A stretch of 64,000 bases of DNA, taken from NCBI RefSeq assembly GCF_019966575.1, contig NZ_JAINFK010000001.1, positions 124,001-188,000 on the forward strand, written 5' to 3'. The DNA is from Oricola cellulosilytica (lineage in GTDB: Bacteria; Pseudomonadota; Alphaproteobacteria; Rhizobiales; Rhizobiaceae). Of this stretch, positions 7,554 to 16,182 are shown piece after piece (within the stretch, counting starts at the first letter, position 1; each line of letters opens with the position of its first letter). The notes below the pieces were generated by a model. The model saw only the letters and a list, made by a program, of their open reading frames with translations, had not been told where the DNA came from and made no database searches. The translations under genes were made by a program, and so were the position numbers.

Positions 7554-9401
7554 ATGCCCAACAGCGCAGCACGCATCGTGATATGGCTCGCTGCGGGCGT
7601 GGTGTTGGTCGTGGCGGGCGTCTGGGCCGTGCTGCCTTGGTTCATTTCGAGCGAAGTGGTCCGAAGCGCCATCGAACGCCAGTTGGCCGACATCACCGGA
7701 CAACCGGTCAATGTGGCCGGGCGCGTCGAAATTGACATTTTCCCCGCTCCTGTTGCCAGACTTCACAACCTGCGGGTACCAGGACCGAACGACTCGTCCG
7801 GCATGCCGCTCGGTGATGTCCTGACCATCGACATGCTCGAGGTCGGCATTCCGCTATCGAGTCTGATCGCCCGCGACCCGGGATTTTCCCAGTTCAGACT
7901 GGTGCGCCCCTCCCTGCGCGTCCACTTCCTCTCCGATGGCACGGTGAACCTCGCCCGATCCGGCGGACGGTTCAGCGAGGCCGTGGCCGCCATCCGGCGA
8001 AGCGAAAGCGCCGAGGCCCCCGGGGGGCTGCCTCTCGAAGCCCGGCAAGCCGGCTTCGGCGCCGTCACGATCGAAAACGGAACTGTCGAATTTATCGATG
8101 CCGCCGCGACTATGCCGGAAAAGATCACCGCCATCTCCGGCACGGTGACCTGGCCGCAACTGTCCGGCCGGCTGACCTCGTCCCTCAATGGTATCTGGCG
8201 CGGGGCCGTCTTTAGCCAGACGCTCGAAATGGACGAGGCCATTCGCCTGTTCGCCGGCCAGAGCGCCGCTGTGCGCTTCGGGCTGGACAGCGACATTCTC
8301 AGCTATTCCTTCGGAGGCACCGTGAGCACCGGGAACCCTCTGTTTGCGGAAGGCGCGGTGGCGCTCGAAACGCAATCCGTGCGCCAGGCGCTCGACTGGC
8401 TTGAATTGGATATCGAGCCAGGACGGGCGATCGGCGAAATGTCGCTCAAGGGCCAGATGCGTGTTGACGCTCATCGAATGCGCTTCGAGAACATGGACGT
8501 CGTATTGCAGGGCAATTCCGGGATGGGCGTGCTCGAAATCGGCCTCGGCAAAAAGAACCCGGATATCACGGCGACGCTGGATTTCGTCGACCTCGACATC
8601 CTCTCCTTTCTCTCCGCTTTCACCGGCGTCCCGCCAACCGCCGGGAGACTTGCGCAGCCTGTTTCCGCGGCCTTCATAGATCAACTGAACGTCGACCTGC
8701 GTCTCTCGGCCGCTCGCGCGACGGCCGGGCGCCTGGCGTTGACGGACGTCGCCGCCATCACCCGGATAACCGACGAATATGCCGTTTTCGAAATGGCCGA
8801 GGGCTCGGCTTATGGCGGCACCATGCAGGCGCGATTCAAGATCGGCCGCACGACGGACGGCCTTTCGGGCGAACTCGGCTTCTCCCACGAAAGGGTGAAC
8901 ACCGGCGCCCTCGCCGACGCGCTCGGCCTGACGGGCCTGATTCCGCGCGGACAGTCGACGGGCGATCTGCTCATCCATGCACCGATCGAGCGCTGGTCCG
9001 ACCTGGTCACGCGCGCCAACGGCAAGGTCCAGCTCACTGTCGTTAACGGCCAGATCGCGGGCATCGGACCGCAGCTGTTTCTCGGCGCCGACGGGCAGCA
9101 GAGGTTCTTCCGCCTGCAGGATACGTCGCGCTCGACCGTAACCTTCGACACCCTGCGCATTCAGGGACTGGTGCAGGACGGAGTCGTCATCATCGAGAAT
9201 GGTGCGATCGAGTATCCGCGGGTCACCATCGGCCTGAACGGCGTCATACCCTATGGCAGCCGTAGCCTCGCTCTGACCGCGATTGCCCGGAGCAAGGCGC
9301 GAACGAACGGAACCGGCGCGCCAGTCGTGCAACATTTCATCGGCGGCGCGTGGAGCAATCCATACGCGACCCCCATTCTGCTTCCGCAAACGGGTCCGTG
9401 A
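7554..9401 (+). CDS. AsmA-family envelope protein
   Basis: AsmA-like proteins are anchored in the inner membrane by one N-terminal helix and span the periplasm with a long beta-groove; the family is implicated in phospholipid traffic to the outer membrane. This 615-aa protein has an N-terminal anchor (IVIWLAAGVVLVVAGVWAVL), the classic following motif (ITGQPVNVAGRVEIDIFPAP, then LHNLRVPG), and a C-terminal AsmA block containing GIIENGAIEYP-like text and FIGGAWSNPY. The start ATG at 7554 has GGA 8 nt upstream. An upstream in-frame TTG (7479) would add 25 unlikely residues before the membrane anchor. It stands alone between divergent and convergent neighbours. Confidence 0.88.
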   Translation: MPNSAARIVIWLAAGVVLVVAGVWAVLPWFISSEVVRSAIERQLADITGQPVNVAGRVEIDIFPAPVARLHNLRVPGPNDSSGMPLGDVLTIDMLEVGIPLSSLIARDPGFSQFRLVRPSLRVHFLSDGTVNLARSGGRFSEAVAAIRRSESAEAPGGLPLEARQAGFGAVTIENGTVEFIDAAATMPEKITAISGTVTWPQLSGRLTSSLNGIWRGAVFSQTLEMDEAIRLFAGQSAAVRFGLDSDILSYSFGGTVSTGNPLFAEGAVALETQSVRQALDWLELDIEPGRAIGEMSLKGQMRVDAHRMRFENMDVVLQGNSGMGVLEIGLGKKNPDITATLDFVDLDILSFLSAFTGVPPTAGRLAQPVSAAFIDQLNVDLRLSAARATAGRLALTDVAAITRITDEYAVFEMAEGSAYGGTMQARFKIGRTTDGLSGELGFSHERVNTGALADALGLTGLIPRGQSTGDLLIHAPIERWSDLVTRANGKVQLTVVNGQIAGIGPQLFLGADGQQRFFRLQDTSRSTVTFDTLRIQGLVQDGVVIIENGAIEYPRVTIGLNGVIPYGSRSLALTAIARSKARTNGTGAPVVQHFIGGAWSNPYATPILLPQTGP

Positions 9402-9501
9402 GAGCATGGTTAACCGGTCGTTACCGGCGTGGCGCGAAATTTAATGAGTTTTTAGACCTTTTGGCGATAATCCCCGGACTGCAGCGTGGTTGTGAGGTCT
9501 G

Positions 9502-9744
9502 GTGTTTCAACTGCTTGTCATGGTCATGAAGATTGTCTTTGCCTCGCTCCTGTGCGGGGCGGCGCTGTCGCTGTTCGATCTCTCGGCAGCAGATCTTCTG
9601 GCCAAGGCCGGTCTGACACCAGAAAACCTGCTGGAATTTGCAGGCAACGCGCTGGCATGGGCCATGCCCAATATTGTCCTGGGCTCAATGGTAATCGTAC
9701 CCGTATGGTGCGTGGCCTATATGCTTCGGCCACCGCGCGGATAA
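9502..9744 (+). CDS. Small inner-membrane protein (DUF6460-like)
   Basis: The 80-aa product has two hydrophobic segments, one near the N-terminus (IVFASLLCGAALSLF) and one near the C-terminus (IVLGSMVIVPVWCVAYML), joined by a helical stretch with LAKAGLTPENLLEFAG. It ends in LRPPRG. This matches my memory of a small rhizobial family of unknown function (DUF6460), but I cannot verify that. The GTG start has GAGG 4 nt upstream; ATG at 9520 is an alternative. A near-consensus CtrA-like site (TTAA-N7-TTACC) lies at 9410-9425. The gene ends 2 bp before the convergent potI. Confidence 0.7.
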   Translation: MFQLLVMVMKIVFASLLCGAALSLFDLSAADLLAKAGLTPENLLEFAGNALAWAMPNIVLGSMVIVPVWCVAYMLRPPRG

Positions 9745-9746
9745 GC

Positions 9747-10550
9747 TCAGGTCCGGCTCGCGGACTCTCTGACCACCCGACGCTTGTTGACCAGCGCGGC
9801 AATGATCACGCCGGTGGTAACCAGCCCGATCAGGATCGTGCAAACCGCGTTGATCTCCGGCGTCACGCCCAGACGCACCTGACTGTAGATCTTCATCGGT
9901 AGGGTGGTCGCGCCCGGCCCGGAGGTAAAGCTGGCGATCACGAGGTCGTCGAGCGACAGGGTGAAAGCGAGCATCCAGCCGGAAATCACCGCGGGAAAGA
10001 TGATCGGAAGGGTGATGCGCATGAAGGTCTGGAACGGCGGACAGCCGAGATCCATGGCCGCTTCCTCCAGCGACCGGTCGAATGAAATCAGCCGCGACTG
10101 CACGACCACCGCGACGAAACACATCGAGAATGTGATGTGTGCCAGCGTTACGGTCCAGAATCCGCGCGCGAAGTCGACCGCGACGAAGAGCAAAAGCAGC
10201 GACAGCCCGGTTATTACCTCGGGCATCACCAGCGGCGCAAACACCATGCCCGTAAACAGGGTCCTACCGAAGAAACGGGAATGGCGGACCAGCGACACGG
10301 CGGCAAGCGTGCCGAGGAGGGTCGCCACGGTGGCCGAAAGCAGGGCGACGCGTATCGTGACCCAGGCCGCGTCAATCAGGCCCTGATTGCGGAACAGTTC
10401 TCCGTACCACTTCGTCGAAAATCCGCCCCAGACGGTGACGAGACGGGACTCGTTAAACGAGTAGATGATGAGCAGCACGATCGGCAGATACAGGAACGCG
10501 AAGCCGAACACGACCGACGCAATGTTGAAGGATGTCCAGCGGCCGCTCAT
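9747..10550 (-). CDS. potI: Putrescine/spermidine ABC transporter permease PotI
   Basis: This is one of two membrane subunits of a polyamine importer. The 267-aa protein has about six hydrophobic segments and the cytoplasmic EAA loop (EEAAMDLGCPPFQTFMRITL) that docks on the ATPase, with the FTLSLDDLVIASF region typical of PotI/PotC. Its ATG overlaps the potH stop by 4 nt (ATGA), so the two are translationally coupled. It is the last gene of the GS-potFGHI operon. Confidence 0.92.
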   Translation of the reverse strand: MSGRWTSFNIASVVFGFAFLYLPIVLLIIYSFNESRLVTVWGGFSTKWYGELFRNQGLIDAAWVTIRVALLSATVATLLGTLAAVSLVRHSRFFGRTLFTGMVFAPLVMPEVITGLSLLLLFVAVDFARGFWTVTLAHITFSMCFVAVVVQSRLISFDRSLEEAAMDLGCPPFQTFMRITLPIIFPAVISGWMLAFTLSLDDLVIASFTSGPGATTLPMKIYSQVRLGVTPEINAVCTILIGLVTTGVIIAALVNKRRVVRESASRT

Positions 10551-11449
10551 TGCGCCGCCCTCTGTGCGCGCGCCTGGGCATTCTGGAAAAGTACGATCGG
10601 CACGACCAGGACCAGCAGCAGCAACGTCGCCACGGCTGCCGCGACCGGCCAGTCGCGGTTGTTGAAGAACTCTGTCCAGAGTGTCTTGCCGATCATCAGG
10701 GTGCGCGTTCCCCCGAGCAGGTCGGGGATGACGAACTCGCCCATGGCCGGGATGAACACGAGCAGGCAGCCCGCCAGCACGCCCGGCAGCGCCAGCTGCG
10801 CGGTCACCTTCCAGAAGGCGCCGAAGGCGGTACAGCCGAGATCAAGCGCCGCTTCGATCAGCGAATAGTCGAGCTTTTCAAGGTTGGCATAAATCGGCAG
10901 CACCATGAATGGCAGATAGGAATAGACAATCCCGATGAAGATGGCAGTCTCGGTGTTCAGGATCGCGAGCGGCCGGTCGATGAGTCCGAGTGCGAGAAGG
11001 AACTGGTTGAGCAGCCCCTCGGGCTTGAGAATGCCGATCCATGCGTAGACACGGATCAGGAAACTGGTCCAGAAGGGCAGGATCACGAGCATCAGAAGAA
11101 CCGGGCGCAGGCCCTGCGGCGCGCGCGCCATCCCGTAGGCGAGCGGAAAGCCGACGAGAAGCGTCAGGAACGTCGCTAGGAGCGCGATCCGCAGGCTCGA
11201 GAGATACGCATTGATGTAGAGCGAGTCTTCGAGAAGAAACTCGAAATTTCCCCAGGTGAGCTGAGAAAGCTTGTCGAAAATCGCCCGCCACCCCTCTTCG
11301 AGATCGAACACCGGCAAATAGGGCGGCATCGCAATCGCCGGCTCCGAAAGCGAGATGCGGAAGACGATCAGGAACGGTAGCAGGAAGAAGACAAGCAGCC
11401 AGAGATACGGAATAAGGATGACGAGGCGGCGTGCGACTGCTTTCATCAT
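10547..11449 (-). CDS. potH: Putrescine/spermidine ABC transporter permease PotH
   Basis: The first permease of the polyamine importer, about 300 aa. It has a hydrophobic first helix after MMKAVARRL, further membrane segments and an EAA loop (IEAALDLGCTAFGAFWKVT). The family motif EFVIPDLLGG is present. An open frame extends 11 codons further upstream into potG, but ATG at 11449 or 11446 follows the potG stop directly and has GGGAAG just upstream, so I use 11449. It lies between potG and potI and overlaps potI. Confidence 0.92.
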   Translation of the reverse strand: MMKAVARRLVILIPYLWLLVFFLLPFLIVFRISLSEPAIAMPPYLPVFDLEEGWRAIFDKLSQLTWGNFEFLLEDSLYINAYLSSLRIALLATFLTLLVGFPLAYGMARAPQGLRPVLLMLVILPFWTSFLIRVYAWIGILKPEGLLNQFLLALGLIDRPLAILNTETAIFIGIVYSYLPFMVLPIYANLEKLDYSLIEAALDLGCTAFGAFWKVTAQLALPGVLAGCLLVFIPAMGEFVIPDLLGGTRTLMIGKTLWTEFFNNRDWPVAAAVATLLLLVLVVPIVLFQNAQARAQRAAQ

Positions 11450-11456
11450 CTTCCCG

Positions 11457-12599
11457 TCACCGTGTGAGCAGGATGCCGGCATCCGGCGCGAAGGACACCC
11501 AGATCCGGTCCTCGTGACCGATGGGATCCTCGACCTCGCGACGCGAATTCATGACCGACGCCTTGACGATGGCGCCGGTATCGAGACGGACGTTGAAAAG
11601 CGTCATGTCGCCTAGATAGCCGACATCCCAGACTTCGCCCTCGGCCGCGTTGGCTCCGTTCTCCGGCCTGTTTCGGGAAACCCTGATCTTTTCCGGGCGG
11701 ATCGCGAGCCAAACCTTGTCACCGGCCCCGGCCCCGGACTCGCCGGTCACGCGTATCGCAAGACCGTCCTTGCCCGAAATCTCCGTCATTTCGCCGGAAA
11801 CCGTCTCCACCGTACCTTCCAGCATGTTTACGCTGCCGACGAAATCGGCGACGAAACGCGAGCTCGGCGCCTCGTAGATTTCCGCCGGGGTGCCGATCTG
11901 CAGTATCCGCCCGCTGTCCATGACGGCGATCCGGTCGGACATGGTCATCGCCTCCTCCTGATCGTGCGTGACGATCATGAAGGTCAGGCCGAGTTCCTGC
12001 TGCAGGTCCATCAGTTCGAACTGCGTTTCTTCCCGCAGCTTCTTGTCAAGCGCACCGAGCGGCTCATCGAGAATCAGCAGCTTGGGGCGCTTGGCGATGG
12101 CGCGGGCGAGCGCCACGCGCTGACGCTGTCCTCCCGACAGTTGGTGCGGCTTGCGCTTTCCGAATTCGCCCAGCTTGACGAGCTTGAGCATATCGGCGAC
12201 GCGCTGGTCGACGGCGCCGCGTGCCATCCCTTCCTGGCGCAGGCCGAAGGCGATGTTCTGCTCCACCGTCATATGCGGGAACAGCGCATAGGACTGAAAC
12301 ATCATGTTGACCGGCCGGCGGTGCGGCGGGACGCCCTTGAGGCTGCGCCCCTCCAGAAGGATGTCGCCCGCGGTCGGCTCCTCGAAGCCTGCCAGCATGC
12401 GCAACAGCGTGGTCTTGCCGCAACCGGACGCACCGAGAAGCGAAAAAAACTCGCGCTCATAGACATGCAGGGTGAGATCGTCGACGGCCGTGAAATCGCC
12501 GAACCTCTTCGTGACGTTCTCAAAGGCGATGTAGGGTCGGGACGCGGGGTCGTTCCACGGCGCGAATGTCCGCCGGATATTGCCAAGCGATTTGGTCAT
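11457..12599 (-). CDS. potG: Polyamine ABC transporter ATP-binding protein PotG
   Basis: The ATPase that powers polyamine uptake (380 aa). Visible motifs are Walker A (GASGCGKTT), the Q-loop region (MMFQSYALFPHMTV), the signature LSGGQRQRVALARA, Walker B (LLILDEPLGALD) and the switch His in VTHDQEEAMT. A C-terminal TOBE-type domain follows (about residues 290-375, including WLAIRPEKIRVS). The gene is separated from potF by a strong intercistronic hairpin and is followed closely by potH. Confidence 0.94.
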   Translation of the reverse strand: MTKSLGNIRRTFAPWNDPASRPYIAFENVTKRFGDFTAVDDLTLHVYEREFFSLLGASGCGKTTLLRMLAGFEEPTAGDILLEGRSLKGVPPHRRPVNMMFQSYALFPHMTVEQNIAFGLRQEGMARGAVDQRVADMLKLVKLGEFGKRKPHQLSGGQRQRVALARAIAKRPKLLILDEPLGALDKKLREETQFELMDLQQELGLTFMIVTHDQEEAMTMSDRIAVMDSGRILQIGTPAEIYEAPSSRFVADFVGSVNMLEGTVETVSGEMTEISGKDGLAIRVTGESGAGAGDKVWLAIRPEKIRVSRNRPENGANAAEGEVWDVGYLGDMTLFNVRLDTGAIVKASVMNSRREVEDPIGHEDRIWVSFAPDAGILLTR

Positions 12600-12636
12600 G
12601 ATGCGGCCTGTCGTTCCCCAGGATGCAGCCGGCGGG

Positions 12637-12664
12637 CAGGCCCCGGCAGTCGCGCCGGGGCCTG
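12637..12664 (-). other. Intercistronic hairpin between potF and potG
   Basis: A perfect 11-bp GC-rich stem CAGGCCCCGGC / GCCGGGGCCTG with loop AGTCGC starts 17 nt after the potF stop. On the coding (minus) strand no T-tract follows, so it is more likely an mRNA-stabilising or partial-attenuation element. Such hairpins let binding-protein mRNA exceed that of the membrane components. Confidence 0.6.
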
Positions 12665-12681
12665 TTTGTGTTGCACGCGGC

Positions 12682-13779
12682 CTACTGGCCGGTGGTCACC
12701 TTGGTCCACACCCGAGTCAAGGCGCGCTGCTCGCGCTGTCCCTTCGGCGAGGTGGTGTAGAGCCGCTGGACGGTCTCTTCGTCGGGATAGATCGCCGGAT
12801 CGCCGATCACGTCCTCGTTGAGGAGTGGCTTCGAGGCCGCGTTGCCATTGGCGTAATAGACGTAGTTCGATGCCTTGGCGATCGCTTCCGGGGTCATGAT
12901 GTAGTTGAGGAACTCATGCGCCTCCTCCACATTCTGTGCGTCGGCGGGGATCGCCATGTTGTCGAACCACATCAACGCACCCTCTTTCGGGATGATGTAT
13001 TCGACTGTTACGCCCGCATCGGCTTCCGCAGCCCGGTCGCGCGCCTGCAGAATGTCGCCCGACCAACCGACTGCCAGGCAGATGTCGCCATTGGCGAGCG
13101 CGTTGATGTATTCGGACGAGTGGAACTTGCGGATATGGGGGCGGATCTTCAGCAGATGCTCTTCCGCCTTGGCGAGGTCGTTCTCGTCGGTCGAATCCGG
13201 ATCGAGGCCGAGATAGTTCAGTGCCGCGGGAATGACTTCCTCCGGTGTGTTCAGGAAGTAGACGCCGCAATCCTCGAGCTTGCTGACGACGTCGGGGTCG
13301 AGCGCCAGCGCCCAGCTGTTCAGCTCGGCATCATCGCCAAGCCGCTCCTTCACCTTGTCGACATTGATGCCGATGCCGGTGGTGCCCCACATGTAGTTGA
13401 TCGCGTGATTATTGCCGGGATCGTACTTTTCCAGTCGCTGCTGAATTGCCGGGTCCATGTTTTCGAGGTTCGGCAGTTTTTCCTTGTCGAGCTCCTGGAA
13501 CACGCCGGCCTGGATCTGGCGCGCGAGGAATGTTCCGGTCGGAACCACGATGTCGTAGCCGGTCGAGCCGGCGAGCAGTTTGGTCTCGAGGATCTCGTTG
13601 GAATCGAAAACGTCGTAGACGACCTTGATTCCGGTTTTCTTGGTGAACTCCTCGAGGACCGACTCGTCGATGTAATCCGACCAGTTGTAGATATTGACCA
13701 CGCGCTCCTGCGCGACGGCGGTGACGGCCATCGCTGCAAAGGCGGCAACGGTGGAAAGAAGCAGTTTCGAACGGATCAT
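12682..13779 (-). CDS. potF: Periplasmic polyamine-binding protein PotF
   Basis: The substrate-binding subunit of the polyamine importer (365 aa). It has a Sec signal peptide (IRSKLLLSTVAAFAAMAV, cleavage probably after AVA/Q) and family features of PotF/PotD: NIYNWSDYIDESVLEEF near the mature N-terminus, NYMWGTTGIG, and AVGWSGDILQA. The start has GGGAG 8 nt upstream. It follows the GS-like gene by 144 bp, so it may also have its own promoter. Specificity for putrescine rather than spermidine cannot be settled from sequence alone. Confidence 0.93.
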   Translation of the reverse strand: MIRSKLLLSTVAAFAAMAVTAVAQERVVNIYNWSDYIDESVLEEFTKKTGIKVVYDVFDSNEILETKLLAGSTGYDIVVPTGTFLARQIQAGVFQELDKEKLPNLENMDPAIQQRLEKYDPGNNHAINYMWGTTGIGINVDKVKERLGDDAELNSWALALDPDVVSKLEDCGVYFLNTPEEVIPAALNYLGLDPDSTDENDLAKAEEHLLKIRPHIRKFHSSEYINALANGDICLAVGWSGDILQARDRAAEADAGVTVEYIIPKEGALMWFDNMAIPADAQNVEEAHEFLNYIMTPEAIAKASNYVYYANGNAASKPLLNEDVIGDPAIYPDEETVQRLYTTSPKGQREQRALTRVWTKVTTGQ

Positions 13780-13923
13780 CTGTTACTCCCTGATGTTCGG
13801 CCGGCGCCGCTCTCCCTGTGCGTCGCGCGACCGTGATTGACGAGACTATTGAGGAAAAATCTCGCTTACAAGGCATTTCACGCAGCAGCTTGTGCCGCAA
13901 AATCAGTCGGTTGACGGCGCATC

Positions 13924-15309
13924 TCAAAGATAGGTGGTGCGCTCCAGCGGCGTGATCTCGGCCCAGAACGCCAAAATCTCCGAACGCTTCAGATCCTTGT
14001 AGATCTTCGACAGCTCCGGCCCCAGCGCGCGGTCGCAAAATTGCCCGGACTGGGTCAGTTGCAGTGCGTCATCCATGTCGTCGGGAAGCAGTTCCGCGCC
14101 CGCGCTGTCATAGGCGTTGCCGGTCACCGGAGGGGGCGGCGCGGCCTGCTTTTCCAACCCGTCCATCATGGCCTGAAGAACCGCGCACAGGACGATATAC
14201 GGGTTGGCGTCCGCACCGGCTATGCGGTGTTCCACCCTGCGGTTTTCCTCGGTCGAGGCGGGAATCCGCAACGCAACCGAGCGGTTGTTCTCGGCCCATA
14301 CGGCGCGCGTGGGCGCATACGAGCCAGGCTGGATGCGGCGGAAGCCGTTCCAGGAATTGATGAACAGCAGCAGCGCCTGCGGCATAGTACGGATCAACTC
14401 GGCGATCGCGCCGCCGAGGTTCCTTTCGCCCGCTTCTCCGGCAAAGACGTTCCGTCCGTCGCGATCGAGCATCGAGGCGTGCACGTGCATTCCGTTGCCC
14501 GCATACTCGATGAAGGGCTTGGCCATGAACGTCGCCTGCAGGCCGTGCTTGCGCGCAAAGCCGAAGACGATCCGGCGCAGCATGATCACGTCGTCGGCGG
14601 CGCGCAGGGGATCGCAGCGGTGCTTGAGGTTGACCTCGAACTGTCCCGGCGCGGCCTCCTTGATGATGGTGTCGATCGGCAGGTCCTGCGCTTCGGCCGC
14701 CGCACGGATGTCGTCGAACAGCCCGCCATATTCATCGAGATCGTCAAGGCCGTACATGCGCTGCCGGTCCGGACCGGAGGATGCGCCGACCGGCGCCGGC
14801 ATGCCGTCATCCCAATCGGTCCCGGGTTCGAGAAGGTAGAACTCCAGTTCGAAGGCAACCACGGGATAGAGCCCGCGCTTTGCCAGCGCCTTGGTGATGC
14901 GCGCCAGAGCGTTACGGCAGTCATAACGAAGGGGGTCGCCCTCCGGCGTGAAGCCGCGCAGCAGAACCTGCGCGGTCGAGCGCTTTGCCCAAGGTACGCG
15001 TGACAGGGTGCCCGGCACCGCGCGGAAGAAGCCGTCCCGGTCGCCGGATTCGATGTGCAAGCCCGTTTCCGGCACTTCCCTGCCCCATATGTCGAGCCCG
15101 TGAATCGACATCGGGAAATTGACGCCCTCCTGAAACGCCTTCTTGAGGCTGTCGGCGGGCGCCCACTTTCCGCGCATCACGCCATTCGGATCGACCAGCA
15201 GAAACTCCACTGCCTGGAGATCAGGGTGGGCGGTCATGAAGGCTTCGTATTCGTCTAATGTCGGGGATTTGTCGAAAGAGGAAAATTCCGCTGGATTGAT
15301 CGGCGGCAA
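13924..15309 (-). CDS. Glutamine synthetase-family ligase (PuuA-like gamma-glutamylpolyamine synthetase)
   Basis: A GS-fold ATP-dependent ligase. Placed directly upstream of potFGHI, it most likely gamma-glutamylates imported polyamines, the first step of the Puu route. The N-terminal beta-grasp part contains LLVDPNGVMRGKW. The catalytic domain has FELEFYLLEPG, NGMHVHASMLD, the substrate-loop IQPGSYAPTRAVWAENN and RVEHRIAGADANPY. The true start is uncertain. The open frame reaches 15477, but residues before about 15310 look non-coding. I use TTG 15309, which keeps the conserved segment SPTLDEYEAFM; ATG 15237 is the alternative. Another substrate amine is possible. Confidence 0.87.
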   Translation of the reverse strand: MPPINPAEFSSFDKSPTLDEYEAFMTAHPDLQAVEFLLVDPNGVMRGKWAPADSLKKAFQEGVNFPMSIHGLDIWGREVPETGLHIESGDRDGFFRAVPGTLSRVPWAKRSTAQVLLRGFTPEGDPLRYDCRNALARITKALAKRGLYPVVAFELEFYLLEPGTDWDDGMPAPVGASSGPDRQRMYGLDDLDEYGGLFDDIRAAAEAQDLPIDTIIKEAAPGQFEVNLKHRCDPLRAADDVIMLRRIVFGFARKHGLQATFMAKPFIEYAGNGMHVHASMLDRDGRNVFAGEAGERNLGGAIAELIRTMPQALLLFINSWNGFRRIQPGSYAPTRAVWAENNRSVALRIPASTEENRRVEHRIAGADANPYIVLCAVLQAMMDGLEKQAAPPPPVTGNAYDSAGAELLPDDMDDALQLTQSGQFCDRALGPELSKIYKDLKRSEILAFWAEITPLERTTYL

Positions 15310-15480
15310 GATTGCACCAGTGCGCTGTTGACGTTGCAGCCAAATGGATGGCCTTGCCGCCGATTTGTCAATCTCGGCGCGAGCTGACGGATAACCACTG
15401 CCGGTACCGCCCCTGCGGTGGTGCGCGGACGGGCGTCGCGCTAGTGTTCGACTGCGGCCAACAACTGAGAAGGACAAGCG

Positions 15481-15858
15481 ATGCTCGGATTCCTCATACG
15501 CGTGGTGATCGTGGCGCTGGGGCTATGGGTTGCCTCGAAAATCATCCCGGGCGTGGAGATAAGCGACGCGACATCGCTGGCTTTGGCGGCCTTGGTGCTC
15601 GGCGTCATCAACGCCTTCGTCCGGCCCGTGGTGGTCATCATGACGCTGCCGCTGACGATCCTGACGCTCGGCCTCTTCCTGCTGATCATAAACGCGGCGA
15701 TGCTTTCGCTGGCCGCATGGATGCTTGACGGCATGACGGTCGCCGGCTTCTGGCCTGCCTTCTTCGGCGCGATCGTGATCGCGATCACCGGCTGGATTGC
15801 CTCGTCCTTCATCGGCGATCGCGGCAGGGTCGAGACCATCACCTACACCCGCGACTGA
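15481..15858 (+). CDS. Small four-helix membrane protein, phage holin family 4 / YvlD-like
   Basis: The 125-aa protein is almost entirely hydrophobic, with four membrane segments (about residues 3-22, 33-52, 55-77 and 88-110), and contains the family-typical GVINAFVRPVV and LPLTILTLGLFLLIINA. Proteins of this kind are common chromosomal membrane proteins of unknown function; the 'phage holin' label is only a family name. The ATG has GAGAAGGA about 7 nt upstream. It is divergent from the GS-like gene. Confidence 0.85.
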   Translation: MLGFLIRVVIVALGLWVASKIIPGVEISDATSLALAALVLGVINAFVRPVVVIMTLPLTILTLGLFLLIINAAMLSLAAWMLDGMTVAGFWPAFFGAIVIAITGWIASSFIGDRGRVETITYTRD

Positions 15859-15868
15859 CCCGGAGCGT

Positions 15869-16086
15869 TCATCTCGCGCCTGGTGCGACCTGCCTGCGCG
15901 CATCGGCAGCCTCCTCGCATGCCCCCTCCGGACAGATGCCCAGATTCCCACGGTGATGCCGACGAGCTTGCGGAGCCAGCGCGGGACGGGTTCAGCGTGA
16001 AGTTCGTAAAACGCGTCTTCCTCTTTCGGTTTCATCTGTGCCAACGAATTCAGTGGCACCGGCACAATCGGATATGGAAATGTCAT
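15869..16086 (-). pseudogene. Small unknown gene with a strong ribosome binding site, probably frameshifted
   Basis: From ATG 16086, preceded by GGGAGG with 5-nt spacing, about 45 codons read like real protein (MTFPYPIVPVPLNSLAQMK, later EPVPRWLRKLVGITVG). After GIW the zero frame becomes Arg/His-rich and runs antisense through the holin-family gene to 15523. Shifting by one base gives an acidic continuation (ICPEGACEEAADARRQVAP) that stops at TGA 15869, before the neighbouring gene ends. I therefore infer a roughly 70-aa gene with a one-base indel. Function is unknown. The coordinates given are those of the shifted model. Confidence 0.4.
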
Positions 16087-16182
16087 CCGGGCCTCCCGGG
16101 CTAATTATCTTTTCAAATATGGAATATAATCCGGTAGGAGTTGGGGAATACACGTCCCAAAAATGCAATCGGTATTTCAAAA

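Noticed and set aside
7854-9407. 517-aa open frame on the minus strand
   Set aside because: Antisense to the AsmA-type gene, Arg/Gly-rich without domains.
15481-15858. Prophage remnant suggested by the holin-family label
   Set aside because: This family occurs widely as a chromosomal membrane protein, and no other phage gene is nearby.
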